DNA from: Hydra vulgaris
Lineage: Eukaryota; Cnidaria; Hydrozoa; Anthoathecata; Hydridae
Reading direction: 5' to 3'
Assembly: GCF_038396675.1 (NCBI RefSeq)
Contig: NC_088928.1
Coordinates: forward strand, 58,687,501-58,751,500
Length of the DNA stretch: 64,000 nt
The notes under the pieces were generated by a model, which was not told the DNA's origin, made no database searches, and worked only from the letters and a program-made list of their open reading frames with translations. The translations under genes were made by a program, and so were the position numbers. Position 1 is the stretch's first letter, and the number at the start of each line of letters is the position of its first letter. Shown here piece by piece: positions 1 through 12,349 of the stretch.

Positions 1-239
1 TTTAATAAGCGATAGCCAAGAATTTGATGCTTCTCGGCTCCTTTTTTACAACTATCTATATACATGTAGTCTCCTTAACAAGATAATCCTTGATAAAATT
101 GTGAGTTATAATTGTCTAAAGTAAATGTCTCTTGTTCAATTTGAAATACTGTTGTTTATATATTAGGTCTATTGCTTCATTTTTAATATATAAAAAAGGT
201 AGAGTTCCGCCACCTTTTTTCCTAGAAAAAAAGCACTGA

Positions 240-241
<2 letters not shown>

Positions 242-331
<90 letters not shown>

Positions 332-335
332 GTAC

Positions 336-432
<97 letters not shown>

Positions 433-436
433 TATT
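242..436. repeat. (TA)n microsatellite
   Basis: About 195 bp of almost pure TA with one CATATGTACATATACA interruption near 326-342. Tyr-Ile frames across it are translation artefacts. It lies downstream of exon 5 of the TAF6L-like gene, in the next intron. Confidence 0.95.
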
Positions 437-642
437 TATATATTAGTAGTGGCACCAATCTAAGTCAGGCAAAAACAAACAAGGTCTAGTGTGCGATTAA
501 ATGAGTGGAAAAGGTTGCTTGAAGAATCATATAAAATGTTAAACTCATTGAAGACACTCTTAAATATAAATTTCTGATGTCAAAGTTGATCACAAAAAGA
601 TCACAAAAACTCAATTTGAAATTTGAATGAGTAATGACTTAC

Positions 643-708
643 CTTTCTCAGGTGTTTACTGTGGCTCAACAAAGCATGTGTTATATTTGAAAAATACGAA
701 GAAATTGG
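643..708 (-). CDS. TAF6L: TAF6L-like gene, exon 5 (start of C-terminal region)
   Basis: A 66-bp exon, acceptor TTTTTACAG, donor GTAAGTC, phase 0 at entry and exit. It reads PISSYFSNITHALLSHSKHL plus RK. TAF6-family proteins have here a short 'ELxxYY/F..IT.A' helix opening the conserved C-terminal (HEAT-like) domain, and the fit is good. No further exon is visible to the left, so the rest of the gene, including most of the C-terminal domain and the 3' end, lies outside the window. Confidence 0.68.
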
Positions 709-2320
709 CTGTAAAAATAAATTATAGAAAATTATAAGATTTATTATGGAAATAAATAAATACTAACAATCCATAAATAAATGCACAATTAATCTTTATT
801 GTTACCTAAAAACACATTTTGTTTATTTTTATATTTTTTATTTTATCCTCTTTGTATTGCTTATATTGTTTTTGCATTTGTTGTATTTAGTATTGTTTTT
901 TTTTTCGGAGTCATTTTATGCCAAATGGACTCAAATTTTAATGTTTTAACACAAACCACCACATACTTAAAATAAAACAGACATAAAACTTGGTAAGTCA
1001 ATTTATATTATTGAGAAAAATTTGACTATTTAATTTAACAAAAAATTTCAGCATAAAACCTATTTGCGATTATAAGGAAACTGTTTTGTCGTTTGAACTT
1101 GTAATTTTTCAAAAAAATAAAAACTTCAATTGCAAAAACATGTTTCAATCATACTTTGAAATATTTTAAAAAGAAAATTTTTTTTAATCATAAACAACTC
1201 TTTTTTTGTATTTGCATTTTATGTTTGTATAAGTAAACAAGTAATCAAGAAGTAAATAAATAAGAATACAAACAAGGTCTAACATGCAAATGAATGAGTG
1301 GAAAAAGTCACTTTTGTATATAAAGTTCTGATGTTAAAATTGATGAAACTTTTAATTTTACATTTTATCCATAATGGTAAACCTAAAAAGCCTAAAAACT
1401 CATTCGCAGGTCTAAAATGTTGATTTTTATGGGTCAATATACAAAATTAACAACTTAAGTAGTTGAGTTTTTTATTTCTATATATAGCAGAATAAATTTT
1501 AAAATATTAAATACAGTTATTATTAAGTCCTTAAAATATTAAATACAGTTATTATAATTAAAAAGCTCCAGCTAAAACTCAAAATTTTTTGCTTTTAATT
1601 TTAACCACCTAAAACCTAGCATTATTATTGTTAACTGTATGTGTGTATCAAAGAAACATAGTTTATAAATGTAGAACAATTTATGATCTAAACACTAGAC
1701 AATAAATAAAAAACTAATAATTACCTGTGCCACAACAGAATTTATGAATATTGTTAATATTACAAATATATAATATAAACCTAAGCAAGAGCTAAAAATC
1801 ATGGGTGTAAAAGGTAAAAAAATGTTGGTGCCATTATAACCAATTAGAACTAAGTAGTGAATAAATGGTGATCCCCTCCTCTGGAATGCACTGCAATCAC
1901 CAATGACATTTCAGGGAGCCTGAGACCTACACTAGCGCTGCACCTGGAGGCCTTCAGCGAGCGCTTTTTTGGGCATGGCTATCTCTAATTATAGCTTATT
2001 TAGGAGATAAAGCTTAACATATTATATTATCAGTTAATGTGAGTTTTTATTCAAAAAAAAATGTTTGTTTACAATGATTATGAATTTAACTTCTTTATTA
2101 TTTATCAGACGTTAGCCACAACACAATATTATAGTCTGGGCACATTATAAAACGTATGGGCACATTATTTAAAGTATAACAAATAGCTATCATATAATTT
2201 TAAATTTATTTTTGTTGTTGTTGAAAGGCACTTGTTTTGAATCAAAACATTTTTATGTATTGATCAAAAAAAAAGTTTCATATCCATTCACTGATGCTCT
2301 CTCAGCTGTTGTGTTTCTAT
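709..2320. other. Intron 4 of TAF6L, AT-rich, no gene seen
   Basis: About 1.6 kb of AT-rich intron with no supported coding sequence. Two features stand out: a direct repeat TCCTTAAAATATTAAATACAG at about 1490-1550, and a short GC-rich block at 1870-1975 described separately. Confidence 0.6.
1866..1980. other. GC-rich block of unknown origin
   Basis: About 110 bp at well over 50% GC inside DNA that is mostly A and T, containing TTTCAGGGAGCCTGAGACC and CTGGAGGCCTTCAGCGAGCG. One frame reads GDPLLWNALQSPMTFQGA, faintly like the 'LWNALP' C-terminus of CR1/jockey LINEs, but it is too short and broken to call. Confidence 0.35.
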
Positions 2321-3227
2321 TTGCAGTTCATTATGTAATGTACATAGAGTACAATCATAACGTTTTTGCAACATTGGAGTTCATTCATGGGTAAAATAAT
2401 TATTTCCACACAATTTCTGATTAATGCTAATTAGTCCATCACTGTAAGATACATTATTACAAGTATAATATAACATATAATCAAAATTACGAATATAAAC
2501 AAGTAACATTACAAATATAAAACCAATTGTCCAGCAGCAGAGTTTCCAGAATGTTTCCATAATTTTACAAAATATTCCATTAGGCGTTGAAATAAAGAAG
2601 ATTCTCCATTATTAGAAATAACAGATATTTCTGTATTTAAACAGATATTTCCGTATTTAAACGGATACTTCTATAAACACATGATGGTTTTCTGTACAAT
2701 AAATGGAATATTTCTTGAAACTCTGCTGCTCGACAATTTCCATACACAACCAAAATTTACATTTGCAAAACACTTATTCAAAATACTTTATTAAAATGAC
2801 CTTCTTTAATACTTAAAAAAATTACAGCATTAAGTAAAATAGCATTAACAAGTAATTACAATAAAAAAGGCAAAAAAAACTGAGAAAAATTAAAATATTG
2901 CGATAAACAAAATTTCTATTCAAACAGAATTTGAATTATGACTATTCAATTCCTGAATTAGAGTAAAAACTTGTGGGCAAATAACTGGTCCTGGTTTTTT
3001 TGCATTTTTTATTTTCACATTTTCAGGATTAAATAGGTTTTATATTTGTAATGTTGCTTGTTTTTTGTAATTTTGTTCATATTTTTTACTAGCAATGATG
3101 TATTTTACAGTGATGGACTAAATAGCATTTATCGGAAATTGTGCTGAAATTATTTTACGTTTGGATGAACTCCAATGATGCAAAAAGGTTATGATCATAC
3201 TCCATGTTCATTACATAATGAACTGAA
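2321..3227. mobile_element. Foldback element with about 200-bp inverted arms
   Basis: Bases 2321-2523 reappear inverted at about 3031-3227, for example GTCCATCACTGTAAGATACA against TGTATTTTACAGTGATGGAC, and ATTATGTAATGTACAT against ATGTTCATTACATAAT. The arms are around 80% identical by eye, so the copy is old. No protein is encoded. The middle carries a second, smaller inverted repeat (separate entry). It lies in intron 4 of the TAF6L-like gene and could form a stem in the pre-mRNA. Confidence 0.8.
2525..2739. mobile_element. Small MITE nested in the foldback element
   Basis: Ends are inverted repeats of about 36 bp: AATTGTCCAGCAGCAGAGTT at 2525 and its complement AACTCTGCTGCTCGACAATT ending at 2739. 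The interior (about 2626-2670) holds three direct copies of an (A)CAGATATTTCYGTATTTAA unit. It is 215 bp and non-coding, and sits within the loop of the larger palindrome. Confidence 0.7.
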
Positions 3228-3643
3228 ATTTTAACGGTATAGAGTTTTAAATGTTAAACCAAAGATTTAAACTTGCACAATTTAAGGCTGTGTTTTCTTT
3301 TGTGTCTCTCCAGGACCAAGATTATTAACCAGTGGTTTTTCACCTATAAAATGAGAGGATGTGATGAAAAACTTTTAAGCTTTTAAGCCATAATGTAATG
3401 GTTATAAAATATAACATAATGGTCGAATCTTGTTAGATAATATGACAATTACTGTTTATTATACTATTGTTTTAGTTACTAAATTTTAAACTAGTTAAAA
3501 TGTTTTTAACTACTGTTATAACTGCAGTTAGAACCTTGTCATTAGTGAAGATATGACTATTTCACTATTGTTCTTACTGCATGTTGGGAATATTTATTTG
3601 TTTTTCAATGAAGAGTAAAACATTTTTTACTTTTCATTGAAAA

Positions 3644-5626
3644 CAGGGTTGATAAAAATCACGTTTTTTTTTATTTGAATCAGATTTTTTTGATTTAAAT
3701 TACATTTTAAAAATATAAACTTTTAATCACTTCGTTTTTAAAAATATAATGAAATCATAACTAAATTAATTTAAAACATTGAAAAATCTTTTTTAATGTT
3801 GATTATTTACAAATTTTCAAAGATTCAATCAATTAAATTCATTGATTCAAATGCTATTTGATTAAATAGTTTGAATAGGAAAACCTTTTTGCCTGCTTTT
3901 TCAATTCCGAATCTATTTCTAATATTTGAATGGACAAGACCAAATAATGAAAATATTCTTTCAACTCCTGCAGATGAAGCAACAGCAGTAAGTAACTGTT
4001 CAACAACTTTTAGTAATTCCTGATTCACATGATCGTTATGAGATTTCCACCAACACATGGCTTAATAGTTTGAACAATGTTATCACGGAACATAAACTTT
4101 TGAAATGGTGCTGCTTCTGCTTTAAAGTTAACCAAAAGTGGAAAAAAATCTGGATTCTTTGAAGCTGCAAAGTCCATTCCAATCTCTATTTCTTTATCAG
4201 TTAATTCTTTACCACTGTATTTAGGATTAACAATATTAGCCAAGAAATGAGCTGGGGTTATTGTCTGTTGTATTCTTTTAAATAAACTCTTCTTAGCATC
4301 TTGGCTAAGCTTAGGACTTAATTTCTGAATCTGAAGATTTTTCCATATCACTACACTGTCACCAATAGTACTACTATCCTGCTGCATCAGGTCTAATGCA
4401 ACAGCAATTGGTTTAAGCATTTGTAACAGTTCTTCTGCACTTCGCTTTACACCAAGGTTATTTACAATATTTGTAATATTCTTTTTAATTATTGTTCTGT
4501 TTTCTTCACATACTATTAACAGAATCGGCTAGTGTTTTAGATAGGATAGAAGACAATCAGCCAATATGTTCCATCTGACATCTTGGGGCATTATAAGTTG
4601 CAGCCCCTCTTTGCTTTGTATGTAGCAGCAGTAAAATGGTTGTTTCTAAAATATTTAACAACTTGAACAATCTTGATGTTTGGAAATTAGTAGCATAAAT
4701 CATTCTTGCTATCTGCTCATCAATAGCTTCATTTTCAGATTTAGTGGTTTTAGTAAGGTGTGAATCCAATTTAGTTGTCACTGTCTTGCCACTGTTTGAT
4801 CTTGTCACTGCCTGATTATTTGAACACAAAAAACTTGTTTTATCTACAGCAGATTGACTAGATTCAATTTTCTTAATAGAACATTGACTAGTTTGTGGTT
4901 CTTCAGGTGTCTGGTTGATATTTTCTAAGGTGTCTTGATAAATAATAATTTCATCATCTTGAACATCTATCAGAAAATTACATTTACCAGCACTTTTGTG
5001 GCTTCTCATTTGAGCAACCAAACCATGCATTTGAAAACCACAGCTTTTGCATTTAGCTTTATTACCCTTTTTTCCAAAGTTTGCAGGTATTTCTTTAAAC
5101 CATGTCCAAACTGCATCTCTTTTTATACCGGCAACAGACATTTCTATTTCTAGTTATATTATTTTTATTTTCAACTAAAAAATAACTAGCAATTATAATT
5201 AACTGTAATAATTTAAATTAACTGTATTTAAAAAAATTTGAATATACTTTTATATAAAAGGAATATATTTATATTTATTATGTAAATAGTAACAAAAACA
5301 GAAATTAATGTAATTAGTTAATAAGTTAAAACAAGAAAAAAAAATTTACTTATATGGATAAAAATCTTTCAATAAATTTAAAAATTTAATGATTTATATA
5401 ACTACTATATATTTTATAATGCATTATCTGACTATTATAACTAATACTAGTTTATGCAGTAGTTGTATTTAGCTAGTGCAATTTACTTTAATTTGATTAA
5501 TCAATAAATAATAATTAAAAATAATTAAAATCAAAAAACTCAATTTAAATCATGACTTTTATTCCTCTGATTTAAATCAAGATTTAAATCGATTTAAATC
5601 AATTGATTTAAATCAAAGCAACCCTG
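3644..5626 (-). mobile_element. hAT transposon, BED-finger type, decayed
   Basis: The ends are CAGGGTTG (3644-3651) and CAACCCTG (5619-5626), a typical hAT terminus. The flanking 8-mers ATTGAAAA and GTTACAAA match at only five positions, so the target duplication is eroded. Just inside both ends are reiterated GATTTAAATC motifs, at least five on the right (5560-5615), likely subterminal transposase-binding repeats (inference). The transposase remnant runs on the minus strand between them. Confidence 0.82.
3825..5141 (-). pseudogene. hAT transposase with BED zinc finger, internally deleted
   Basis: The N-terminus (5141 down) has a BED finger: WTWF...CKSCGFQM, then H and C. It then jumps from YATNFQTSRLFKLL to the downstream block PQDVRWNILADCLLSYLKH, so most of the catalytic RNase-H core is missing; that is a large internal deletion by comparison with full-length hAT transposases. 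A frame change and a Trp-to-stop (TAG) follow near 4530-4560. Reading resumes with LLQMLKPIAVALDLMQQ and ends in the hAT dimerisation domain: WWKSH, ASSAGVERIFS, NIRNRFG. A second frame change lies near 4040. It cannot make active transposase. Confidence 0.85.
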
Positions 5627-5634
5627 GTTACAAA

Positions 5635-7215
5635 TAGTGATACTTGAGGCAAATGCTTATGTTATCATGGGTGAAAAATATTATCAATTGATACTAATAA
5701 ACTTTTATGGTAGGAACATATCAATTTTTGACATCAATTTACTCAAACCTACTCACATATCAGTTGGAACCTCATCAAACCTACACAAAATAGTGAGCCA
5801 TTACCATTTGGTATTTCATGTGAGAAAAAATTAATTGTAAATTAGACTTAAAATATAATTCGTTATCAGGAGGAAATTTTGGACATAATGGATATAATGA
5901 AAATGCATTAAAACAAAGTAAAAGTATTTGCTTATTGACAATAAAAGAAAGCATCTTTATATAAAATCTTTCTGCAGCAAAGAGATAAACTTATTGAGAG
6001 TAAAAAAAAGCATCTTTATATAAAATAAACCTTTCTCTAACTGTGTTAAAAGAATATTTAAATTAATTAGTGACATAAGTAAACACTGATAATAAATGAC
6101 AATAAATAAACACCCAATTTCAAAGACCTACTAATTAATTTCTTATGCCAAAGCATTTTTTGTTACTAAAGCAACAGAAGTTTTCAGCCTACATGGCATC
6201 AGAAAAACAACAACCATAAAAATTCAAATGTAGATGGATATAAACAGTGACCGTTTATTAACTTTTTGCTAATGAAAAAATTTATCCTAACAGAAATATA
6301 AAATCATTAATGCATCTTTTAGTAATTTAAAATCCTTTTAAAACTATTTACAAAACATAGTTGTGAGAATTTCATGATAAAAATTTTGGTAATGAATTTG
6401 GAAACAAAAAAACCACAATAAAACTAGAACAAAAACATACACATTTCTTTATTTATTTAAAGAATGAATAAAGTTTTTAAATATTTCATTTTATTCTCTT
6501 TCAACAATTTGCTTTTGACAATAATTTTATGAATGTACTTTATTAATGCTTTGCGAATAACTTTGCCTTAGCCATAAAAACAAGAAAAAATTAGTCTGGT
6601 AAATTTCTAAAATTTCTTTCATTTTCATTTATAATCTGAACATATATTATAACTAATTATTCACCAATATAGATATTGTGGTTTTTACAAAAATTGCATA
6701 ACATAAAACAAGGATGAATTATTGCTTGAATTTGTTTTAATTTTAAATCATTTTTTTTTTTAGTAAAAAAACTTTCCATTATGCTTCAAGATGACCAAAT
6801 ACACATTTTATAGTGTTGTAGTTTTCAACAAACTGATAAAAATAACTTTTTGATTTTTCTTGGGAATTATAAAGGATTTCAAATTAGATAGCATGAAAGT
6901 TTTTATTTTATTCTTGGTAATAATTTGAAAAGTTCCTGGAAGATTCGAACATCTCAAATAAGCATTAATTAAAGAATTTGAGAAGATTTTAGCATTATAC
7001 TACCAAAACACATATTCAAGCTTTAACTTATATACAAAATTACCCCTCCACTACATCTTGTTAACTGAATATAATTCATAGAAAAAAATAATGAATAAAA
7101 ACCATAAGAGCTTTATTGGAATGTTTTAAACCTTTGGTTGAATTTCAAAGAATAACATCAGTGAACTTGATAAGTTTGATAACTTTGAATTAGAGTGTAA
7201 AATTTTAAGAAGAGT
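5635..7215. other. Intronic DNA without recognisable gene
   Basis: About 1.6 kb, AT-rich. A 65-codon frame at 5637-5834 has no recognisable domain. A local duplication repeats AAAGCATCTTTATATAAAAT near 5950 and 6010. Confidence 0.5.
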
Positions 7216-7745
7216 ATGGCCATGTCATACGCAATAACTCTTGCTTGTTTACTTTATGAATTCAAACTTGCTGTAATATATGAGCAGTTTTTTGGGGAAG
7301 GTACTATAGCTGATAAGATTCAATCCATTACTGCTGAAATCTACTCAGCACAGCTAAACAGAGTTTCAGTTGTGATAAGTCAAAAACAGCCTGTTTTACC
7401 AAACAGAAAAGATGTTGTCTTCTATCAGAACAATGCAAAACCACACATAGCAAGCACCACACAGGAAACTCTTTAACAACTACTTTGGAAAGTTCTACCT
7501 CAACCTCCATACTCACCAGACCTAGGTGACTACTACCTGTTTTTGGTCTTGGATAACAGAATCAGCAATTTTAAAATAGAGAGGTTTTGGAAAACAAGGT
7601 AATACACTTCTTTGAATTTCAAATAAAAAGATTTCTAAATATGATCTTGTGTCTAGATATGAAAAAAGAAAACTGCTGAAAGATGCCTATGATGAAATTG
7701 AAAATGAAGACAAAAAAAGCTGAAGATGAAATTTTCTGGGAAAGA
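7216..7745 (+). pseudogene. mariner transposase, C-terminal remnant
   Basis: The reading frame contains AEIYSAQLNRVSVVISQKQ, then PNRKDVVFYQNNAKPHIAS, which is the mariner block around the second catalytic Asp (usually HDNARPH; here QNNAKPH, so that Asp is Asn). After a stop near 7474 the frame continues LLWKVLPQPPYSPDLGDYY, the mariner YSPDL(A)PSDYHLF block, with Ala-Pro-Ser partly lost. The N-terminal half is missing. No terminal repeats found. Confidence 0.8.
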
Positions 7746-7847
7746 TAATCCTATTTTTTAAAACCAAATTAAACCCTTTTTTTTTTGCCGCTATTTCTTA
7801 ACATTAAAATTTTTTTGGTTGCCTGGTAATATGTTGTAGCAACTCTT

Positions 7848-8880
7848 TTATCTATTTGTTAATGCTCTTACATTTGGTGATTTCAAATCTGGAGAAATAT
7901 AAAGTTCAAGATGTGAAACAAGTTTAAAAACAGGAAGATTTAACAAGAAAGTATAAAAGGACAATTTTTGGACAAATTCAAAAAAAAAAAGAAGACAATT
8001 TTCTTCAAAATTTCGAAATAATTTGCAAAACAAAGTCTCATCTTGTTGTCTCACCTTGTTATTAAGACAAACCAGCACAAACGTTGGTAATGATTGCACT
8101 CCAAATCATATTAGTTGGATATTGCTTAAAAGGAAAGTGCATCACATAAAGGATTAAAGTGCAAGTTTGGTGGTTCAAACTGACTGTGTGTGCTGCAAAC
8201 TGCTTTACTTGCACTTTGTCTGAAAACATGACACGTTGAGACATTTTAACAATATTTATATTTATTGCTAAAAAAATTTTTAATCAGATGCTTTTTTTTC
8301 CTTGCTTAAAACAATTTTGAAGTTTTGATAAATTTTTTTAACAATGGGGGAATTATAACTTTAAATATTTAATAGCATAACTTCATTTTAATAATTACGA
8401 TCAAAAATATTCGCTTCTAAAATTTAATATTAAATAATAGTTTAATTAATGGCATTCCATTCTTTTTTGATTGAATTTTTTAATTTTATATGCTCGTCCT
8501 TAAAAATAGTAAAATTCAGTGAACATCAATACGAATCCACATCAGACAATAACAATTTGCAACCATTTAATTCAACCTTTGATTTGTCAATTGTCAAGAT
8601 TAGAGCCCTTGGCAAAGCGCCTTCAAACTGTGCGAGTACTAACATTCACACTAGGAGTTGAGTGAGAATTTGCGAGTTTAAAATGACCTTAACAGCTAAA
8701 CAGTGCATTATCTTCAGTTTTTTGAATAGTAATCTTTGGTCTTTCACAGGATTTTTCTGGATAGATGTCATCCGTTGACTTGATGCACTGAATGATATTA
8801 TGAACAATTGTCTTAATCATCTTTAAGTGCAGCAATTATTATTAGTTGTACTTGGTATTATTAGCAAGTTAGCAACATGA
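7848..8880 (-). pseudogene. Tc1-like transposase, heavily decayed
   Basis: Fragments in the right order on the minus strand. 8820-8700 reads TIVHNIIQCIKSTDDIYPEK then SCERPKITIQKTEDNAL, the Tc1 helix-turn-helix and 'GRPK.T...D..L' linker. About 8640 reads VNVSTRTV. 8240-8062 reads RVMFSDKVQVKQFAAHTV then NMIWSAIITNVCAGLS, matching the VMFSDE...IWGAI...G..L core. About 7890-7850 reads SPDLKSPNVRAL, a worn SPDLNPIEN motif. The catalytic E/D residues are altered and several frames are needed. It sits tail-to-tail with the mariner remnant. Confidence 0.7.
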
Positions 8881-8889
8881 TTGACTTCA

Positions 8890-9957
8890 TAGTTACTTAC
8901 TGAGTTATTAAATTTCTAAAGAATAAGAGTTGTATCGTATTAAATTTCTAAAGAATAAGATACATAATTTTTTTGGTTTTTTATTATTATAAAATTTAGT
9001 TAATCAATTCCAAAATTTAATTAACCATTTAACTAAGTCATTATTAATAAAATGTAACATTACAAGAATTTTATGTCAATGTGCTACAAAAGAAAGACCA
9101 GCATTGTATATGATTAAAAAAATAAATAAAACAATGAACAAAAAACATGTTCTTGCCATTGAATATTTTTTTTTCTCCAGAAAAATTAGAAACTTTAAAT
9201 AACAATGTCTCATGACCTACATAAGGTTTTATGCTGAAATAGACTTAATGTTGTCATTATAAAACATCATTTCAACAACATGTGTATACAATCTTTACAC
9301 CATCATAAACTATTTATAAATCCTTGAATCTGTATATTACTCTTGCAAGACTACTGATATTTTAACAGGGGGTCACTCTCAAATCTCACAGGGTGGCCAT
9401 TTAGTTTCAATCTTATAGGATAGCATGATTTGAAGTTCGATGAATATTTGTATATTATTTATTGTAATGTTAATGAACTTAGTTTGTATTACTCCTTATG
9501 CCTCTTAAATATTGTTAACTTTAGGAAAACAGTTCATATAATACAATGACAACTGTTTGATTTAAAAAAAACATTTGAAATATATGGTAGCATGCATACA
9601 AGAGCCAAATCTGAAACTGCAACTGTTTTTTACTTTGTATACAATAATTTTACAAACATCTACTGATGATACTAATTTATAATTTTTTAACCATTAAATT
9701 AGTAATTTGCTTATAGAGTACAGTGTATGGCAACAATCAACTGGTGCAAAAACTAAAAAACAAAGTTTTACTTGAAATGAAAGTAGCTTTTAATCTTTGA
9801 ATTATTCAAAAAAAATTTAAAAAACATTCTAAAACAAATTTCTTAGTATTTCAAAAAGGGTTAATGGGTTTTCTAGCTTAAACATGAACCCTATTGATTA
9901 TAATATAAAAAATATTTATTATTAAAAGCATTTAAAATAGCATAACCGCGTTCTTAC
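8890..9957. other. Intronic DNA without recognisable gene
   Basis: About 1 kb, AT-rich. A short direct duplication of TATTAAATTTCTAAAGAATAAG lies at about 8905-8960. Nothing else supported. Confidence 0.5.
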
Positions 9958-9995
9958 CTCATTAAGATCAATATTGACATCTTCTTTTGTTTTAT
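9958..9995 (-). CDS. TAF6L: TAF6L-like gene, exon 4 (38-bp micro-exon)
   Basis: A 38-bp exon between TTTAATTTCAG and GTAAGAAC. With the one base carried from exon 3 it reads DKTKEDVNIDLNE and ends in phase 0. The sequence is a charged linker, which is where TAF6-family proteins carry variable linkers between the histone fold and the C-terminal helical domain. The evidence is splice sites and phase only. A cDNA read would be needed to exclude an alternative exon in the same 17-kb stretch. Confidence 0.62.
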
Positions 9996-10180
9996 CTGAA
10001 ATTAAACTTTATATTAACAACTCTACATAATTATTCTAGTCAATAATAATACATAATTAGTCAAGTTTTCTTAACTATTATTAGCTCTTATTATAAGAAA
10101 AATTAGAAATTAGAAAAATCCAGAAACAAAAAAAACCTGCACTGTAAATCTTTCCTTCTAATGCTAACCAATTTCCTAAA

Positions 10181-10346
<166 letters not shown>

Positions 10347-10399
10347 CTTAAGTTTATATTTTCCACTCCTCTAATTGAACTTATTCAAAACTGTAAATG

Positions 10400-10620
10400 A
10401 AAAATACGGTAAGTGGGACAGAGTGCTCACTTCATAGGCAAGAAGCTCTGAATTCCAACCCCACCATGTCCCTGGTAGTACCACGCTCAACTTACTTTTT
10501 TGCACAGTGACTCCGCTCGCCAAGGTTCGTGTTTCGAAGTTAATGAGATGAAAGGGGGTTGTAACCACAATAAATTAGGTTCCTCAACTGTAGTGGCCCT
10601 CTCGGTCTTGGGAGGTGAAA
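10400..10620 (+). mobile_element. tRNA-derived SINE, copy 1
   Basis: Shares its layout with the copy at 14806: a tRNA-like head (GTGGGACAGAGTGCTCACTT), then CCTGGTAGTACCACGCTCAA, AAGGTTCGTGTTTCGAAGTT, and a tail ACTGTAGTGGCCCTCTCGGT + CTTGGGAGGTG. The A/T-rich end follows. The Pol III box sequences are eroded. Confidence 0.72.
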
Positions 10621-10720
10621 AACATAAAGAAAAGAGAAATAGAATCAAAAGGAAAAAAAAAACAAATAAAAAGAATTAAAATGTTTTACAAAATATTAGA
10701 AACTAAGAAAATATCACAGT

Positions 10721-10905
10721 CCTTGTTATGAAATTTCGTTGCATAACTGAAAAGCATAATGCAACTAAATGTAACTTTACTCAATATACATATTTATAAT
10801 ATAATACAATATTAAATTTAAATTATAACAGTTGCGTATTTTAAAGTACCCCATACTAATTAAATTTAATCTAAAACCACATTAAAAATCATTTAAAGTA
10901 TAAAT
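10721..10905 (+). repeat. Dispersed repeat, copy A
   Basis: About 185 bp matching 18848-19030 in the same orientation: both open CCTTGTTATGAAATTT, share TGTAACTTTACTCAATAT and contain a TATTTTRAAGTACC block. Non-coding; family unknown. Confidence 0.7.
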
Positions 10906-11029
10906 ATATTTAAATTAAATATTTTGTGTTATATTTATTGTAATTAAACTATTATTATCTGTATTAAGGTTCTGTTAAAAAAATTATTTAGTATTTTTTA
11001 CCTTATAAAAGTTTAATTAACAGCATTTA

Positions 11030-11290
11030 GGGATTGTTCATAAAGTACATACGCTTGGGTGGGGGAGAGGGGGTCTGCAAAGAGCGTATATGAGATAGAG
11101 GGCAGGGTGTCAATTATAAAAGTACGGAGATACTAATGTAAAAAAATTATCATAAAATGTTGGGTAGGTAGGTTAAGAGCATAGATAATTTTAGGGAGAT
11201 GGAGGGTACTTAAAAAAACTACAGCAATATGTGGAAAGGGGAGGGGTAGAAGGGTCAAAATTCAGGCGTACATACATTATGGACGACCCC
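11030..11290. mobile_element. MITE, PIF/Harbinger-like
   Basis: 261 bp with imperfect terminal inverted repeats of about 25 bp: GGGATTGTTCATAAAGTACA at the left, and GGGGTCGTCCATAATGTATG read inward from the right. Both ends are flanked by TTA (11027-11029 and 11291-11293), the usual 3-bp Harbinger duplication. Non-coding, with G-rich runs (GGGTGGGGGAGAGGGGG) inside. Confidence 0.65.
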
Positions 11291-12349
11291 TTATTTGCTA
11301 AACTTTTCATCAGTTTACATATATTCTTGAAATACTTATTTAATCAAGCAAGATATATTTAATAAAACTTATTCTATAAAATGTGTATTGCTCATTTTAT
11401 TTTATTTTTAAAGTTAAATAATTATTGTTAAAAATATTGTAATCAAGAACAAAGCAAAACAAAAACATGTTATTTAATTATGACAAAGAAAGCAATCCGT
11501 TTTCAAGTAAAGGAAGTTTGTCGCAGGAAAAAAAGTAAAGGTCCTTAAGTTTTAATTTGGGTGGGGCTCAAATTTTTGTCAGGTCATGTTATCCTGCTAC
11601 TGGTAACATGTAACCCAGTACAATCTGATTCATATCCTGGCGCCTTGTAGGATATGCCTTTTTAGGCAAAGGCTAGGAGATGCCAACTCCGACTTAAAAC
11701 ACCCCCTGCCTTGGGGCTCTTGGTTGAGTAAAGGCAAGAGATGGTGTCTAGATAAAAATACTCATCTTGGGCAGATGTTAAATTGTATCCGGCTACTGTC
11801 TTGTAGAAGGCCTCCTAGGCAAAGACTTCAGGGGTAATCAGATTCTATCTGTTGACCAGCTTCGCGCCGCTTCTTCATCTATTAGGCTGGCGCAGATGTA
11901 TTTTTAAAACATTGTTTCCAGTTTAGGATGTTAAATGCTGGATCTTCTTGACTCAATGCATGGGTTTTTCCTTGTGTCTCTGGTTTTATGACTAGACAAC
12001 TCATTTTATTATCTCCTAATGAGGGTACAGCTCTAAAACTCAGTTTTATGGTTCTGAGGCCAACTGGTAGTCAGGTTTCCCGAACTCTGTGGTAGCTCAC
12101 AGAGAGGCTGATTCCATCAACAGCTGAAAAATATCAAAGTATTAATAGTGCCATGTGGCGCATGGATAGTGTCCCTGTTTGTACTTTTGGTGTGCACTGC
12201 GGAGGCCACATTTGGAGCCCTTTGTTACGGCTTAGGGTTTATTAATAGTAATGAGGCAATTGCTTGGGCTATAAAACAGTGTACTGAGTACTATCTATGT
12301 TTTGAGTCAAGTTCTTCAATCTAATTTTAAAATGAATAAAGTACCAAAA

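Noticed and set aside
116-463. Open frames of Tyr-Ile, His-Thr or Cys-Val repeats over microsatellites (also at 10.2, 20.6, 38.4, 50.7-51.2 and 62.6-63.1 kb)
   Set aside because: They are translations of (TA)n, (AC)n and (CATA)n and are open in several frames on both strands.
1700-1745. Extra TAF6L exon ending in CTGTTGTGGCACAG|GTAATT on the minus strand
   Set aside because: CACAG|GTAATT can be read as acceptor or donor, no matching partner site gives an exon, and exons 4 and 5 already join in phase.
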